A stretch of DNA of 64,000 bases from Achatina immaculata (GCA_009760885.1 CM019713.1:25552427-25616426); one strand, 5' to 3'. Positions 11,101 through 21,059 are shown, numbered from the stretch's first letter. The notes: a model not told the origin generated them from the letters alone. Made by a program: numbers and translations.

Positions 11101-14100
11101 TCTTCAGTAATTTGCACTGTGCAAGCCTCCAGGTGAATGCATACCTGCAGGTTCCAGCATCTTTCAACATGGATGAGAAAATTCACCTGCATGTGTATAT
11201 TGATTTCTATTTATCTCAGGAAAACTGGTGCTGAAACTTATGAAACAGTCAGCTTTTGGTGAGACGTGCCTAAGTTTATCAAAGATATTTGAGTGGTTTT
11301 CCTGCTGTAAAAGTGGACTCTGATAACTTGAAGATGACCACCGCCTTTGCAGACCGGCCACCTCCCACGCCAGTGAGATAATGGCACATATGTGAGAAAT
11401 ATTCATGCTAACTGACATCTAACAATCAGAGGATGTAGGAATAGCAGTTGTTACTTGCCATAAAATTATATGTGAAGGTTTAGGTAGGACCACTTGAATA
11501 AGTGTATGTAATCACAAGTAGACTACTTTGAAGAACACTAGACCAAGAAGCCAGTAAGTCTACGCATTTAGTAAAAAATTCAGTCCCGGAACTTTGTGAA
11601 CAGCCCTCGTATTAACTAGATAGTAGATCTTAACAGCGTCTTCCTCTGCTGAAGGTGCTGTTGAGTGCCCAGTGTTCCGTAACTGTGAAAGTTTTCTTTT
11701 ATTATTATCTTCTGTTCAGTTTCTGGTTTATTTCTAGTCTTTCTTGGCCAAGTTCTGCTTGAGGTTCATGGTAAACATTATGTCTCGTGGCATTTCATGT
11801 GGTTTATTTACTTTGTTCAGAGTTTGTTTAGTTTAGAATATTAAGACTTTTTTCTCATTATCATCTACCTTTCATTCATTTCCTAAAGCACGGCATCCCT
11901 CACATAATTGTTGAACAGTACTGTCACGGCAGGTCCAGTCAGAGAACTTTCCGATACCCCCTCATTTACATCCTGTTTTGACCAGATTATTGGTATGGAG
12001 AAAGTGCTTTGCATGTGTTGAATTTTTCCCCTCTTGGGTGCTGACAGCAATCAGCTCCAGAAGAAGAACAAAGTCAGTGAGGCTGAAAACTAACAAGAAA
12101 TGCAGTGGATGCCAGAATGTGGGTAGGCTAAACAACCTCTCTCCTGATTTTTCTTTCGAGGTTTACTACCACAGGCCTTTGACTGTCAAGAGTTTCCCTC
12201 AAGGTTTTACAGGGATTGGTAGTACCACTCTCTCTTGTTTGTTGTTAGCTTTTGGTGAGAGATCCTGTGTGTCTCCATGATCTGAAGAGCTATACCAGAC
12301 TGGTCTTAGGGTAGGGGCCAGACAAGGCACAACTCAAATCCTGCTGCCATGTAGGATGGTTGGGGACAGTCAAACGCTACGAAAGCAAACCTGAAAGAAA
12401 TGCATGCTGAAGATGGATATACTGGGCCCAGGTTGCAAAGTGACGCAGACATACAAAGAGGTACAGTACAGTGCAAAAAAAACTCAAATGACATTACTCA
12501 CTCAGATGAAGGACCTGGCCAGACTCCAACCCCCTGCAAGAGAATTTCCATGGTGATGCTGGAAACCTGAGATGAACTATCACATTTGTGAGAGAGATTA
12601 ATGTTGGTGTCTGAGCTAACAACGAAGCTGAAGCCTGGCATATAGTAGAAGGTCTACACATTGTTAGGTCAAAGTAATATATTGAAATGGTCACACATCT
12701 TCATCAGAATACTGATTATCAGGACAATGTAGCAATCTCTCCAAGGATAGTTCCATTGCATACTATATTTTTAATTAATTCACTTTGCCCCACAGACTGA
12801 CTTGGCTCTAAACTTCAAAGAAAGAAAAGAGGTTCCAGCTGATGGTAAGCAGAGGGCAGCTTCAGCTGAAGCTGAGCTCAGTAAATGTGAAATACTAACT
12901 AGTGGTGATATTTCACTCAGTCCTGGCCACAGTTTACCACCTCCTGGCTCGTCACCTCTGATAGACAAGAAGGTATGTCATGTTTTTTTGTAAGTTTTTT
13001 TTTTTTAATATCAGGTTGTTCGTGATGAGGAAATTAATGTTTCCTTATTTCTTTTGGAAAAAAAAAATGTACCTTTATGCATGAAAGATATTTTGGTTTC
13101 TTTTTTTCCATTGTTGGTTTAGATAAGAAAAAGGTTTTAGAGTTCTTGTTGCATGAGGTCTAACAGGGTATGTGGATCTTTTAAAATAAGTTATAATAAA
13201 AAGTACGGAAAATATGAAATATTAAAGTATGGAAAGATAAAAGCAAAGATAAAAACTGTCCATACAATGCTGTCTTTGACCTGTCACTTAATTCCACTCT
13301 TATCTTTCTTACACTCTAGGGCTCCATCTCAGAAGTTCAATTCTCCAGGATCTACCCTGTCTTCCTTCTCAGTGTGAAGTCCAATCTTTCTCTTTCAGTT
13401 TGTCTGCATTTTTTAGTTTGCTGTTTTTGATGTTCAGTACTTGACCAGCCAATCACCATTGTTCACCTTTCTTAAGGAACATTTTGATGTTCAGTACTTG
13501 ACCAGCCAATCACCATTGTTCACCTTTCTTAAGGAACATTTTGATGTTCAGTACTTGACCAGCCAATCACCATTGTTCACCTTTCTTAAGGAACATTTTG
13601 ATGTTCAGTACTTGACCAGCCAATCACCATTGTTCACCTTTCTTAAGGAACATTTTGATGTTCAGTACTTGACCAGCCAATCACCATTGTTCACCTTTCT
13701 TAAGGAACATTTTGATGTTCAGTACTTGACCAGCCAATCACCATTGTTCACCTTTCTTAAGGAACATTTTGATGTTCAGTACTTGACCAGCCAATCACCA
13801 TTGTTCACCTTTCTTAAGGAACATTTTGATGTTCAGTACTTGACCAGCCAATCATCATTGTTCACCTTTCTTAAGGAACATACTTGGCTCAGACATTTGG
13901 ACCTGTAATATTTTTTTAAAAAAAACTACTAATATATTATCAGTCATTGTAGTAGTTTAAAACCCCAGCACAAAACTGGGTGATATGTTCTTTTTGTTTG
14001 AAGAAAAAAATGAGTATCCTGCTGGTTTCTGTTGTGGATTATTGCAGTAAGACGTACATTAGTTACATTGGATTTGTAATTATCCAGAATCACTGTGGGT

Positions 14101-17100
14101 CTTCTGACACGGTAATATATACAAATGGCTCAGTGACTGGGAACAGCAAAAGTAGTTGGAGTTTTGTTGTCTACCGCAATGGAAGAGAGGCAGCACAGGG
14201 TAGAAATCACTACATCAAGCAGCACAGGGTAGAAATCACTGCATCAAGCAGCACAGGGTAGAAATCACTGCATCAAGCAGCACAGGGTAGAAATCACTAC
14301 ATCAAGCAGCACAGGGTAGAAATCACTACATCAAGCAGCACAGGGTAGAAATCACTGCATCAAGCAGCACAGGGTAGAAATCACTACATCAAGCAGCACA
14401 GGGTAGAAATCACTACATCAAGCAGCACAGGGTAGAAATCACTGCATCAAGCAGCACAGGGTAGAAATCACTACATCAAGCAGCACAGGGTAGAAATCAC
14501 TACATCAAGCAGCACAGGGTAGAAATCACTACATCAAGCAGCACAGGGTAGAAATCACTACATCAAGCAGCACAGGGTAGAAATCACTACATCAAGCATG
14601 CAAGTGGAAATTGAGGCCGTGTCAGCGGTAATGAAATGGCTAGTTGCCCATGATGTAGTTCATTGCGTCATTATGATGGATTCACAGAGTATGCTTCGAA
14701 AGATTGAGAAAAAATTATTTTGAAAAGAATGGGTTCGTTTATTAAGCCTGCTGACTGTAACAAGCCTAATGTGGCTTTATTGTCCAGGGCATGCAGGAGT
14801 GCATGGCAATGAAGTGGCAGACAGACTTAGATGGACAGGCCGAAGACATTGTTAATTCCAGCTGTGTGGAGACAGCCAGCCTGGAAAATACGGCACTGTT
14901 CTAGGACCTTCTAAGATCATACATTAGCAGAACAAGAGCGGATCACACTAACAGAAATGTCCTGTTTTCCTCTGTAGTTGCTAAGTCAAAAATGTTTAGC
15001 CACAGGTGTCCAGGCCCTCTAAGAAGTGTCATTAAGATGTTGACGAAAACTATCTCCTAAACATCAACAGGTCTCCCCTGTATACTTCATATCACAACGT
15101 TTGCACATAATGGCATAAATAACATTGCGTGAGGTGCAGGTGAAACCCTCCAGAACTGATAATGTGGACTTGGGGAAGGGGATCTGGTTAGCCTCGACAA
15201 CACATGGGCAAGTGTTGCATCTACAATGTCCGCAACATCTGGTACCATAAAAAGTGTCATCTGTCTTAAGGCAACTTCAAACTAAAAGGTCCCTGAGGTT
15301 CTTGTCCCGTCTATAGGCCTCCTATGGGGGTTCCCCAAAAAGCTCACGTGTATCAGATTCGGTCTGGAGGAGATGGAAATGGTGAAACAGTATGTTCTTA
15401 ACTACCAGACTATGAGAGTGGTGCATGAGTACCAGTTTAACTCTGTTCGAGCTACAGTGCAGTGTAGGTGTGAGGGCTTGTTGCCATGGTATATGGCTGA
15501 TGCGGTTCCAAGATGACGAGAGAACATGTTCTTGATAGATTTTAGATTTCTTCTGCCAACACAGCTGTGCTATAATCGTAAATGTGGACAATGTTTAAAT
15601 AAAATGTTAAAGGATTATCATCATTGAATGTCAGACAAGATTATAAGCGTTTCAGTCTCTTGTGAAGGAGGATCTCAACAAACTTCATGCACTCTGTAGT
15701 ACTGGCTAGAACCCTGACAGAGTTTAGGTGTCAGGTGGGAATGAGGATCAGTGTGCCTATCATTTTGGCTAATCCTAAATGCGAATTGTGAAGTGAAACA
15801 GTTCCCTAATCCTTGTCTCTCTCATGAGTTGTTACCTTGTCGTGGTGAGAAAGAGCTTATGTGTCCCCATGACCCACAGAGCTGTGCTGGCAGCCTGGCA
15901 GGGTCACCCAAGCTTGACAGGTCTGAGGGTGGGGGCCAGACAAAGCACAACTCAAACCCTGGTGTCTTGTGGGATGGCTGGGGACAGACAAAGCACAACT
16001 CAAACCCTGGTGTCTTGTAGGATGGCTGGGGACAGACAAAGCATAACTCAAACCCTGGTGTCTTGTAGGATGGCTGAGGACAGACAAAGCACAACTCAAA
16101 CCCTGGTGTCTTGTGGGATGGCTGGGGCCAGACAAAGCACAACTCAAACCCTGGTGTCTTGTGGGATGGCTGGCGACAGACAAAGGCTATGGAAGTAAAC
16201 CTGAAGGAAGTGCACGCTGAAGACGAATGTACTGGGCCCAGAAAGCAGAGTGACGTAGACATGCCAATAACCGCAGTACATTGCAAGTCTCGCTCAAAGA
16301 GAGCAAACGAAGAAGAAGAAGAAGACTAACCATTGCACCTACTCATGCTGTGTGACATAGGTGCAGATTACAAATTAACAGACTTTGAATGATATGTGTA
16401 TAGACTGTCTTTGCAGTGTATGTTATTATGATGTCCAGGACACATTTATCTGATATTGGTATTGTCTAGAAGTATTTGAGTATATAAAAGTTTGCAAATT
16501 TTTATTTACTTTCACAGGAACAGAACACTTGGAGTTTACTGGGGCTACAGTTTGGAAAAATTAGCAAGGTAAATATTATGCTGACTAATCCATAATAGCA
16601 TGATATTTAAGTACATGAATTAATCCATATGGGGTGGAGCTCTTTAACACATTTCATGTGTGTCGCAAGTAAGCTTGTCCAAGCAAAAGCCAGTTCATGC
16701 CGTGTGTATCACAAGTAAACTTGTCATAAAACTTGACATCCACTTACACATCATGTAATACCCTCCTGCCACTCACCAGCAGAGTATTCTGCCGCATAAT
16801 CATCAACAGAATTGTACCAGCACTTGAGGGAAAACTTGGAAAGAGCAGGCAGGATTTAGGAAAGGAAGATCATGCATAGATCTCTTATTTGTCCTTAGAC
16901 AAATATTAGAACAGGCAAATGAGTGGCATAGCACAACATATCCACTGTTTATAGATTTTGAGAAAGCCTTCAACAGTGTCAACAGAGATGCACTGTGGAA
17001 AATTCTAAGATGGCATGGGCTCCCTCATAAGATAGTGAATGTCATCAAAGCCCTATATAAGGGTTTTCAGTGCAAAGTGATCTGTGGAGATCACTTCCAC

Positions 17101-19418
17101 CAGCTCCAAATAATGGCATATATGTGAGAAATATGCTAACTGACATCTAACAATCAGAGGATGTAGGAATATCAGTTGTTACTTGCCATAAAATTATAAG
17201 TGAAGGTTTAGGTAGGACCACTTGAATAAGTGTATGTAATCACAAGTAGACTACTTTGAAGAACACTAGACCAAGAAGCCAGTAAGTCTACGCATTTAGT
17301 AAAAAATTCAGTCCCGGAACTTTGTGAACAGCCCTCGTATTAACTAGATAGTAGATTTTAACAGCGTCTTCCTCTGCTGAAGGTGCTGTTGAGTGCCCAG
17401 TGTTCCGTAGCTGTGAAAGTTTTCTTTTATTATTATCTTCTGTTCAGTTTCTGGTTTATTTCTAGTCTTTCTTGGCCAAGTTCTGCTTGAGGTTCATGGT
17501 AAACATTATGTCTCGTGGCAATTCACGTAGTTTATTTACTTTGTTCAGAGTTTGTTTAGTTTAGAATATTAAGACTTTTTTCTCATTATCATCTACCTTT
17601 CATTCATTTCCTAAAGCACGGCATCCCTCACATAATTGTTGAACAGTACTGTCACGGCAGGTCCAGTCAGAGAACTTTCTGATACCCCCTCATTTAATCC
17701 TGTTTTGACCAGATTATTGGTATGGAGAAAGTGCTTTGCATGTGTTGAATTTTTCCCCTCTTGGGTGCTGACAGCAATCAGCTCCAGAAGAAGAACAAAG
17801 TCAGTGAGGCTGAAAACTAACAAGAATTGCAGTGGATGCCAGAATGTGGGTAGGCTAAACAACCTCTCTCCTGATTTTTCTTTCGAGGTTTACTACCACA
17901 GGCCTTTGACTGTCAAGAGTTTCCCTCAAGGTTTTGCAGGGATTGGTAGTACCACTCTCTCTTGTTTGTTGTTAGCTTTTGGTGAGAGAGCCTGTGTGTC
18001 TCCATGATCTGAAGAGCTATACCAGACAGGTCTTAGGGATGGGGCCAGACAAGGCATAACTCAAATCCTGCTGCCATGTAGGATGGTTGGGGACAGTCAA
18101 ACGCTACGAAAGCAAACCTGAAAGAAATGCATGCTGAAGATGGATATACTGGGCCCAGGTTGCAAAGTGACGCAGACATACAAAGAACTACAGTACAGTG
18201 CAAATCTCGCTCAAACGACATTACTCACTCAGATGAAGGACCTAGCCAGACTCCAACCCTCTGCAAGAGAATTTCCACGGTGATGCTGAAAACCTGAGAT
18301 GAACTACCACATTTGTGAGAGAGATTAATGTTGGTGTCTGAGCTAACAACGAAGCTGAAGCCTGGCATATAGTAGAAGGTCTACACATTGTCAGGTCAAA
18401 GTAATATCTTAAAATGGTCACACATCTTCATCAGAATACTGATTATCAGGACAATGTAGGAATCTCTCCAGGGATAGTTTCATTGCATACTATATTTTTC
18501 ATGAATTCACTTTGCCCCACAGACTGACTTGGCTCTAAACTTCAAAGAAAGAAAAGAGGTTCCAGCTGATGGTAAGCAGAGGGCAGCTTCAGCTGAAGCT
18601 GAGCTCAGTGAATGTGACATACTAACTAGTGGTGATATTTCACTCAATCCTGGCCACAGTTTACCACCACCTCTGATAGAGAAGAAGGTATGTCATGTTT
18701 TTTTGTAAGTTTTTTTTTTTTAATATCAAGTTGTTCATGATGAGGAAATTAATTTTTCCTTATTTCTTTCGGGAAAAAAAAATTTGCCTTTATGCATGAA
18801 AGATATTTTGGCTTCTTTTTTTCCATTGTTGGTTTAGATAAGAAAAAGGTCTCAGAGTTCTTGTTGCATGAGGTCTAACAGGGTATGTGGATCTTTTAAA
18901 ATAAATTATAATAAAAAAGTACGGAAAATATGAAATATTAAAGTATGGAAAGATAAAAGCAAAGATAAAAACTGTCCATACAATGCTGTCTTTGACCTGT
19001 CACTTAATTCCACTCTTATCTTTCTTACACTTTAGGGCTCCATCTCAAAAGTTCAATTCTCCGGGATCTACCCTGTCTTCCTTCTCAGTATGAAGTCCAA
19101 TCTTTCTCTTTCAGTTTGTCTGCATTTTTTAGTTTGCTGTTTTTGATGTTCAGTACTTGACCAGCCAATCACCATTGTTCACCTTTCTTAAGGAACATTT
19201 TGATGCAAGGTAAAGGCAACAAAGTTGCATAACTAATATCATTTATGGTAAATTGTTCCTGACTGATTTAATTTTTAAGCCTGTTTTTCTTAAATGTCAG
19301 ATATGTTGAATTAATGTTACGTGTTCCAGAGGAAGAATAGCAGGCAGAAACCATGTAATAGATGGCAGAAACCTCAGAATAGAAGGCAGACACTTCAGTG
19401 CAAGAAAGGTGACTTCAA
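8057..19418 (+). CDS. Candidate multi-exon gene of unknown function (exons A0-A4, including duplicated exons)
   Basis: Seven candidate exons in the same orientation each have an AG acceptor, a GT donor and one open frame: A0 8057-8107, A1 9868-9969, A2 10687-10761, A3 12796-12972, A0' 16518-16568, A3' 18523-18687, A4 19330-19418. All start in phase 0 and all but A4 end in phase 0, so any subset joins in frame. The joined product would be about 236 residues. It is rich in K, E, S and Q, with no transmembrane segment and no domain that I recognise. No upstream promoter or start exon was found; A1 begins with ATGATG, which may be the start if A0 is untranslated or unused. A4 ends in phase 2, which fits the first visible exon of the receptor gene at 25139. 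The product cannot be named from sequence alone. Confidence 0.55.
8270..9560 (+). mobile_element. RTE-like non-LTR retrotransposon, RT to C-terminus, broken
   Basis: The pieces come in order over several frames. First are EQAGFRKGRSC and the palm block FIDFEKAFNS (8495-8530). Then come TGVKQGCILSP (8660-8690) and the catalytic block LEDLDFVDDI (8780-8810), where the usual FADD has become FVDD. KFVYLGG (8980-9000), the C-terminal RRWRWLGH (about 9330) and KGRPVETWRRTT (9415-9450) complete it. At least four frameshifts and several stops mark it as dead. It lies between exons A0 and A1. Confidence 0.85.
9868..9969 (+). CDS. Candidate exon A1 (34 codons, begins ATGATG)
   Basis: Acceptor TTTCCTCTTCTCAG and donor GTAAGT are both strong. 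The frame opens with MMTSSWDYTEDLFDVKRKKE and ends GAEDFR, phase 0 at both ends. It is not present in the second duplicon, where 2.7 kb including A1 and A2 is missing. Charged and probably disordered or helical; no family recognised. Confidence 0.65.
10150..10620 (-). mobile_element. LINE 3' end (C-terminal RT region) between long direct repeats
   Basis: The minus strand of 10222-10545 reads IRNEEVWRRAGQDPMNQQIL, then KWRWIGHT and, after breaks, an LCSQGNEK-like end. This is a standard non-LTR C-terminus. It is flanked by two copies of a roughly 65-bp sequence sharing TTTTACAGCTTTTATCAACT (10150-10221 and 10551-10620). These look like an unusually long target-site duplication. Confidence 0.75.
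10687..10761 (+). CDS. Candidate exon A2 (25 codons)
   Basis: The acceptor is TTAATATTATAG and the donor GTAAGC. The frame reads AQFQYSEKFEILQESSEC and ends MRTSV, phase 0 at both ends. Single copy. No family recognised. Confidence 0.6.
10973..11609 (+). mobile_element. Internally deleted mariner-like transposon with terminal inverted repeats
   Basis: The left end TGAGGACTGTTTGCAAAGTT and the right end (reverse complement CGAGGGCTGTTCACAAAGTT) are imperfect inverted repeats of about 39 bp, flanked by TA. Inside are remnants of a transposase: a start region NMDEKIHLHVYIDF (about 11166), then KTGAETYE, AFGETCLSLSKIFEWF and LEDDHRLCRPATS (11320-11360). A C-terminal remnant ends VPELCEQPSY within the right repeat. 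Two frameshifts and loss of the catalytic core make it non-autonomous. Its right half, from 11376, is repeated at 17110-17340. Confidence 0.9.
11612..11974. other. Non-coding intron sequence
   Basis: AT-rich, inside the duplicated block, no exon or element recognised. The same sequence recurs at 17345-17690. Confidence 0.6.
11975..12500 (+). mobile_element. Dispersed repeat family B, longer copy 2
   Basis: Begins with a block absent from the 7.4-kb copy (CAGCTCCAGAAGAAGAACAA and on). It then shares the CTCCATGATC, CCAGACAAGGCACAACTCAA, ACTGGGCCCA and GTGACGCAGAC blocks with the other copies. Only one unit of the 48-bp motif is present. Confidence 0.65.
12796..12972 (+). CDS. Candidate exon A3 (59 codons)
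   Basis: The acceptor is CACTTTGCCCCACAG and the donor GTATGT. The frame opens with TDLALNFKERKEVPADGKQR, contains an AASAEAELSK stretch and ends PPPGSSPLIDKK, phase 0 at both ends. The copy at 18523 lacks 12 bp (four codons, in frame) and has four replacement changes. No domain recognised; composition suggests a disordered linker. Confidence 0.65.
13432..13890. repeat. 57-bp minisatellite, 8 copies, open in one frame
   Basis: The unit starts GTTCAGTACTTGACCAGCCA and includes ATCACCATTGTTCACCTTTC. Copies are almost identical, with a single T for C in the last. As 57 is a multiple of three, a 19-residue repeat frame stays open, but no splice donor or start supports coding. The matching duplicon at 19148-19204 has one unit, so the expansion followed or was lost after duplication. 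Confidence 0.95.
13975..14845 (+). mobile_element. I-like retroelement RNase H fragment interrupted by a minisatellite
   Basis: The start of an RNase H domain reads VIYTNGSVTGNSKSSWSFVV then RNGREAAQGRNHYIK (14110-14215). The continuation after the array reads MQVEIEAVSAVMKWLVAHDV and MDSQSML, then PGHAGVHGNEVADRL (14600-14835). The first catalytic Asp of YTDGS is Asn here. A stop falls near 14720. The C-terminus resembles the minus-strand copy at 54.6 kb (AMEWIVAHDVVN). It is truncated at the boundary of duplicon copy 2. Confidence 0.85.
14191..14597. repeat. 29-bp minisatellite, about 14 copies, inside RNase H sequence
   Basis: The unit is AGCAGCACAGGGTAGAAATC followed by ACTACATCA, with a CTGCATCA variant. 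It is an amplification of the RNase H codons for AQGRNHYIK. 29 is not a multiple of three, so the frame is destroyed. Confidence 0.95.
14845..15690 (-). mobile_element. Penelope-like GIY-YIG endonuclease fragment (duplicon copy 2)
   Basis: Same organisation as 6480-7320: linker with KNILFHHFHLL and TRELFGEPP, Cys/His cluster, and YAIMCKRC/YIGE core on the minus strand. It carries independent point changes but the same truncation points, so it is a segmental duplicate and not a separate insertion. Confidence 0.85.
15755..16330 (+). mobile_element. Dispersed repeat family B (duplicon copy 2) with five 48-bp units at 15937-16176
   Basis: Copy of 7395-7870 with two extra 48-bp units (unit starts at 15937, 15985, 16033, 16081 and 16129). 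It ends in the GAA-repeat tail near 16310-16325. Confidence 0.7.
16518..16568 (+). CDS. Candidate exon A0' (duplicate of A0)
   Basis: Same length, phase and splice sites as A0. The frame reads EQNTWSLLGLQFGKISK. Six base changes from A0, all altering residues (M/Q, W/L, L/Q, C/F), fall in 51 bp, while the 45 bp before the acceptor are identical. Both copies could be used in frame, or one may be unused. Confidence 0.45.
16740..17105 (+). mobile_element. RTE-like RT fragment (duplicon copy 2), cut at the duplication junction
   Basis: Contains EQAGFRKGRSC and FIDFEKAFNS like 8270-8647 and stops at the junction at 17105. The rest of the element, present in copy 1, is deleted here. Confidence 0.85.
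17690..18240 (+). mobile_element. Dispersed repeat family B, longer copy (duplicon copy 2)
   Basis: Counterpart of 11975-12500 with the same internal blocks and one 48-bp motif unit. Long open frames here are not genes. Confidence 0.65.
18523..18687 (+). CDS. Candidate exon A3' (55 codons, duplicate of A3)
   Basis: Acceptor CTTTGCCCCACAG and donor GTATGT are conserved. Compared with A3 it has K to E, E to D, S to N and D to E changes and lacks four codons in frame (PPPLIEKK against PPPGSSPLIDKK). Phase 0 at both ends, so it can be spliced after A3, A0' or instead of A3. Confidence 0.55.
19330..19418 (+). CDS. Candidate exon A4 (29 codons plus 2 nt)
   Basis: The acceptor is GTTACGTGTTCCAG (weak pyrimidine tract) and the donor GTGAGT is strong. 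The frame reads RKNSRQKPCNRWQKPQNRRQ and ends CKKGDF plus AA. It is strongly basic. It ends with two bases of a codon; the receptor exon at 25139 starts with one base, giving AAA (Lys) and an uninterrupted frame. Lies just outside the duplicated block, single copy. Confidence 0.45.
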
Positions 19419-19889
19419 GTGAGTCTGCATTTTTTTAAAGTGCTTTTGTTTTTCTTATAGATTGAAGATGTGTCAGTACTGGCTAACAAAACAGAGCTTT
19501 CCTCTAAACCATTATTACCTGTTTATTGTACAGTTAATGTGAAAAAAAAAATCATCCTCCAGTTCAGTAATAATAATCATGATAAATTTCATGAGCTAAC
19601 AGAGGTTCGGTAATTGTTTAACTCATGCTACTGGATGTATTCCCCTGGAATTGCATTGGAATTCCGTCCATCTTTGTGACAGTTTACTCAGTGAACATGA
19701 TGCAATACAGAGAGCAGTCATGAACCCAAGTTAATTCTGCCTCCGTGCTGACCAGATTAGATTGATCAGTCGTTAACTAAACATTGGATACATTTGAGTT
19801 GATGTATACAATGTTCTCATGTGAATCTTCAGGTATCTTCCTTATTTCTGACTTTCTGTCATATTGACCACTTCCTTTTATTTTTTGTT
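19419..19889. other. Intron or intergenic sequence, nothing recognised
   Basis: No repeat, element fragment or splice-bounded open frame recognised between exon A4 and the 39-bp array. Confidence 0.5.
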
Positions 19890-19892
19890 CTG

Positions 19893-20084
19893 AAGCACAG
19901 TAAATGCTGAAGTCAAAGCACTAATCAATGAAAACACAGTAAATGCTGAGGTCAAAACACTAATTAATGAAAACACAGTGAATGCTGAAGTCAAAGCACT
20001 AATCGATGAAAGCACAGTGAATGCTGAGGTCAAAGCACTAATTAATGAAAACACAGTAAATGCTGAGGTCAAAGCACTAATTAA
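19893..20084. repeat. 39-bp minisatellite, left part (about 5 copies)
   Basis: The unit is AAAACACAGTAAATGCTGAG followed by GTCAAAGCACTAATTAATG, translating as ENTVNAEVKALIN in an open frame. It continues at 20768 after a transposon insertion. It has no clear donor or start codon and is treated as non-coding. Confidence 0.95.
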
Positions 20085-20771
20085 CTCTTTCCACCCGCGT
20101 TACTTCCAAAATGTTCCTTAGTTTCTTACGGCGCGGACATTTTGGAGAAGGGGTCCCAGTGTAAAAGTTATTGTACCAAATTAATTCCATGATCAACACG
20201 TGTGTATCACACATTAAAATGAGCGGAAATGAATGAAGATTCCATAAATGAAGTTATTTGTCATTAAAAAAACAAAGAAAAGAAAAAAAACTGGTGTGAA
20301 ACGATGGAACAATTTTTGGCGCTAAAAAAATTTTAGGGCTGAACAATAAAATCTACTTTATACTTACCTTAGCTGTGTCATAATCCAATATAGAATACGT
20401 AGTCATTCAAATTTCAACACGGAAAAATCAATATTTATGGATTTTTGTGACATCCAATAAATCTAACAGATCTACAGCTACTAGAAACACATATAGTAAG
20501 CTAGATCTAGTCGGTCGGTGTGACCGTTCTACCACTCAATCTCGAAATAAACTTGAATTTTACCCCCTATCTATGTATCAAAAATGGCGTCTTTATCCCC
20601 CATGCTTAAAACACTAGCATAACTTTTAATCCAGAAGAGTTCTAACTGGTTAAATGAAAAGTAACATCATGTTTTCAACGAAAGAAACTCTGGTGTCACA
20701 TAGGGCTCTCGAGGGTGCCATTGCTAAACCGCAAAGATCCTTATGGGGCTCTCGTGAGTGGAAAGAGTTAA
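20081..20771. mobile_element. piggyBac-like non-autonomous element (683 bp) with TTAA target duplication
   Basis: The element 20085-20767 is flanked by TTAA on both sides (20081-20084 and 20768-20771). It starts CTCTTTCCAC and ends GTGGAAAGAG, perfect 10-bp inverted ends. It interrupts a unit of the 39-bp array at the TTAA inside TAATTAATG. No transposase is encoded. TTAA duplication is diagnostic of piggyBac-type transposition; the family name is inferred. Confidence 0.85.
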
Positions 20772-21055
20772 TGAAAACACAGTAAATGCTGAGGTCAAAG
20801 CACTAATTAATGAAAACATAGTAAATGCTGAAGTCAAAGCACTAATTAATGAAAACATAGTAAATGCTGAGGTCAAAGCACTAATTAATGAAAACATAGT
20901 AAATGCTGAGGTCAAAGCACTAATTAATGAAAACATAGTAAATGCTGAAGTCAAAGCACTAATTAATGAAAACATAGTAAATGCTGAGGTCAAAGCACTA
21001 ATTAATGAAAACACAGTAAATGCTGAAGTCAGAGCACTAATTAATGAAAACAAAG
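20768..21055. repeat. 39-bp minisatellite, right part (about 7 copies)
   Basis: Continuation of the array at 19893-20084 with the same unit, many copies carrying ACATAG for ACACAG. The ORFs on both strands are repeat artefacts. Confidence 0.95.
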
Positions 21056-21059
21056 AGGT

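Larger units (their letters stand above)
11376..13492. repeat. Segmental duplication, right half, copy 1
   Basis: Collinear with 17110-19204 at roughly 95 percent identity by eye. It contains the right end of the mariner, a family B repeat, exon A3 and the first unit of the 57-bp array. In copy 2 this half follows the left half directly, so 8648-11375 is absent there. Confidence 0.95.
14844..17105. repeat. Segmental duplication, left half, copy 2
   Basis: Matches 6480-8647. The left boundary abuts the RNase H fragment. The right boundary falls at CTTCCACCAGCT in the RTE piece and is joined directly to mariner sequence that corresponds to 11376 in copy 1. Confidence 0.95.
17110..19204. repeat. 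Segmental duplication, right half, copy 2
   Basis: Matches 11376-13492: mariner right end, family B copy (17690-18240), exon A3', and one 57-bp unit at 19148-19204, after which similarity stops (GCAAGGTAAAGG). Confidence 0.95.

Noticed and set aside
11016..11132. A splice-bounded 39-codon open frame (ETIVCSEVAPRYELLELFPT...) that looked like another phase-0 exon of the A chain
   Set aside because: It lies between the left terminal inverted repeat and the transposase start of the mariner at 10973-11609, so it is the transposon's 5' non-coding region.
13441..13908. A 155-codon frame of perfect 19-residue repeats (TSQSPLFTFLKEHFDVQYL)
   Set aside because: The copies are nearly identical at DNA level, the unrepeated duplicon counterpart shows no exon, and no donor follows; treated as a minisatellite.
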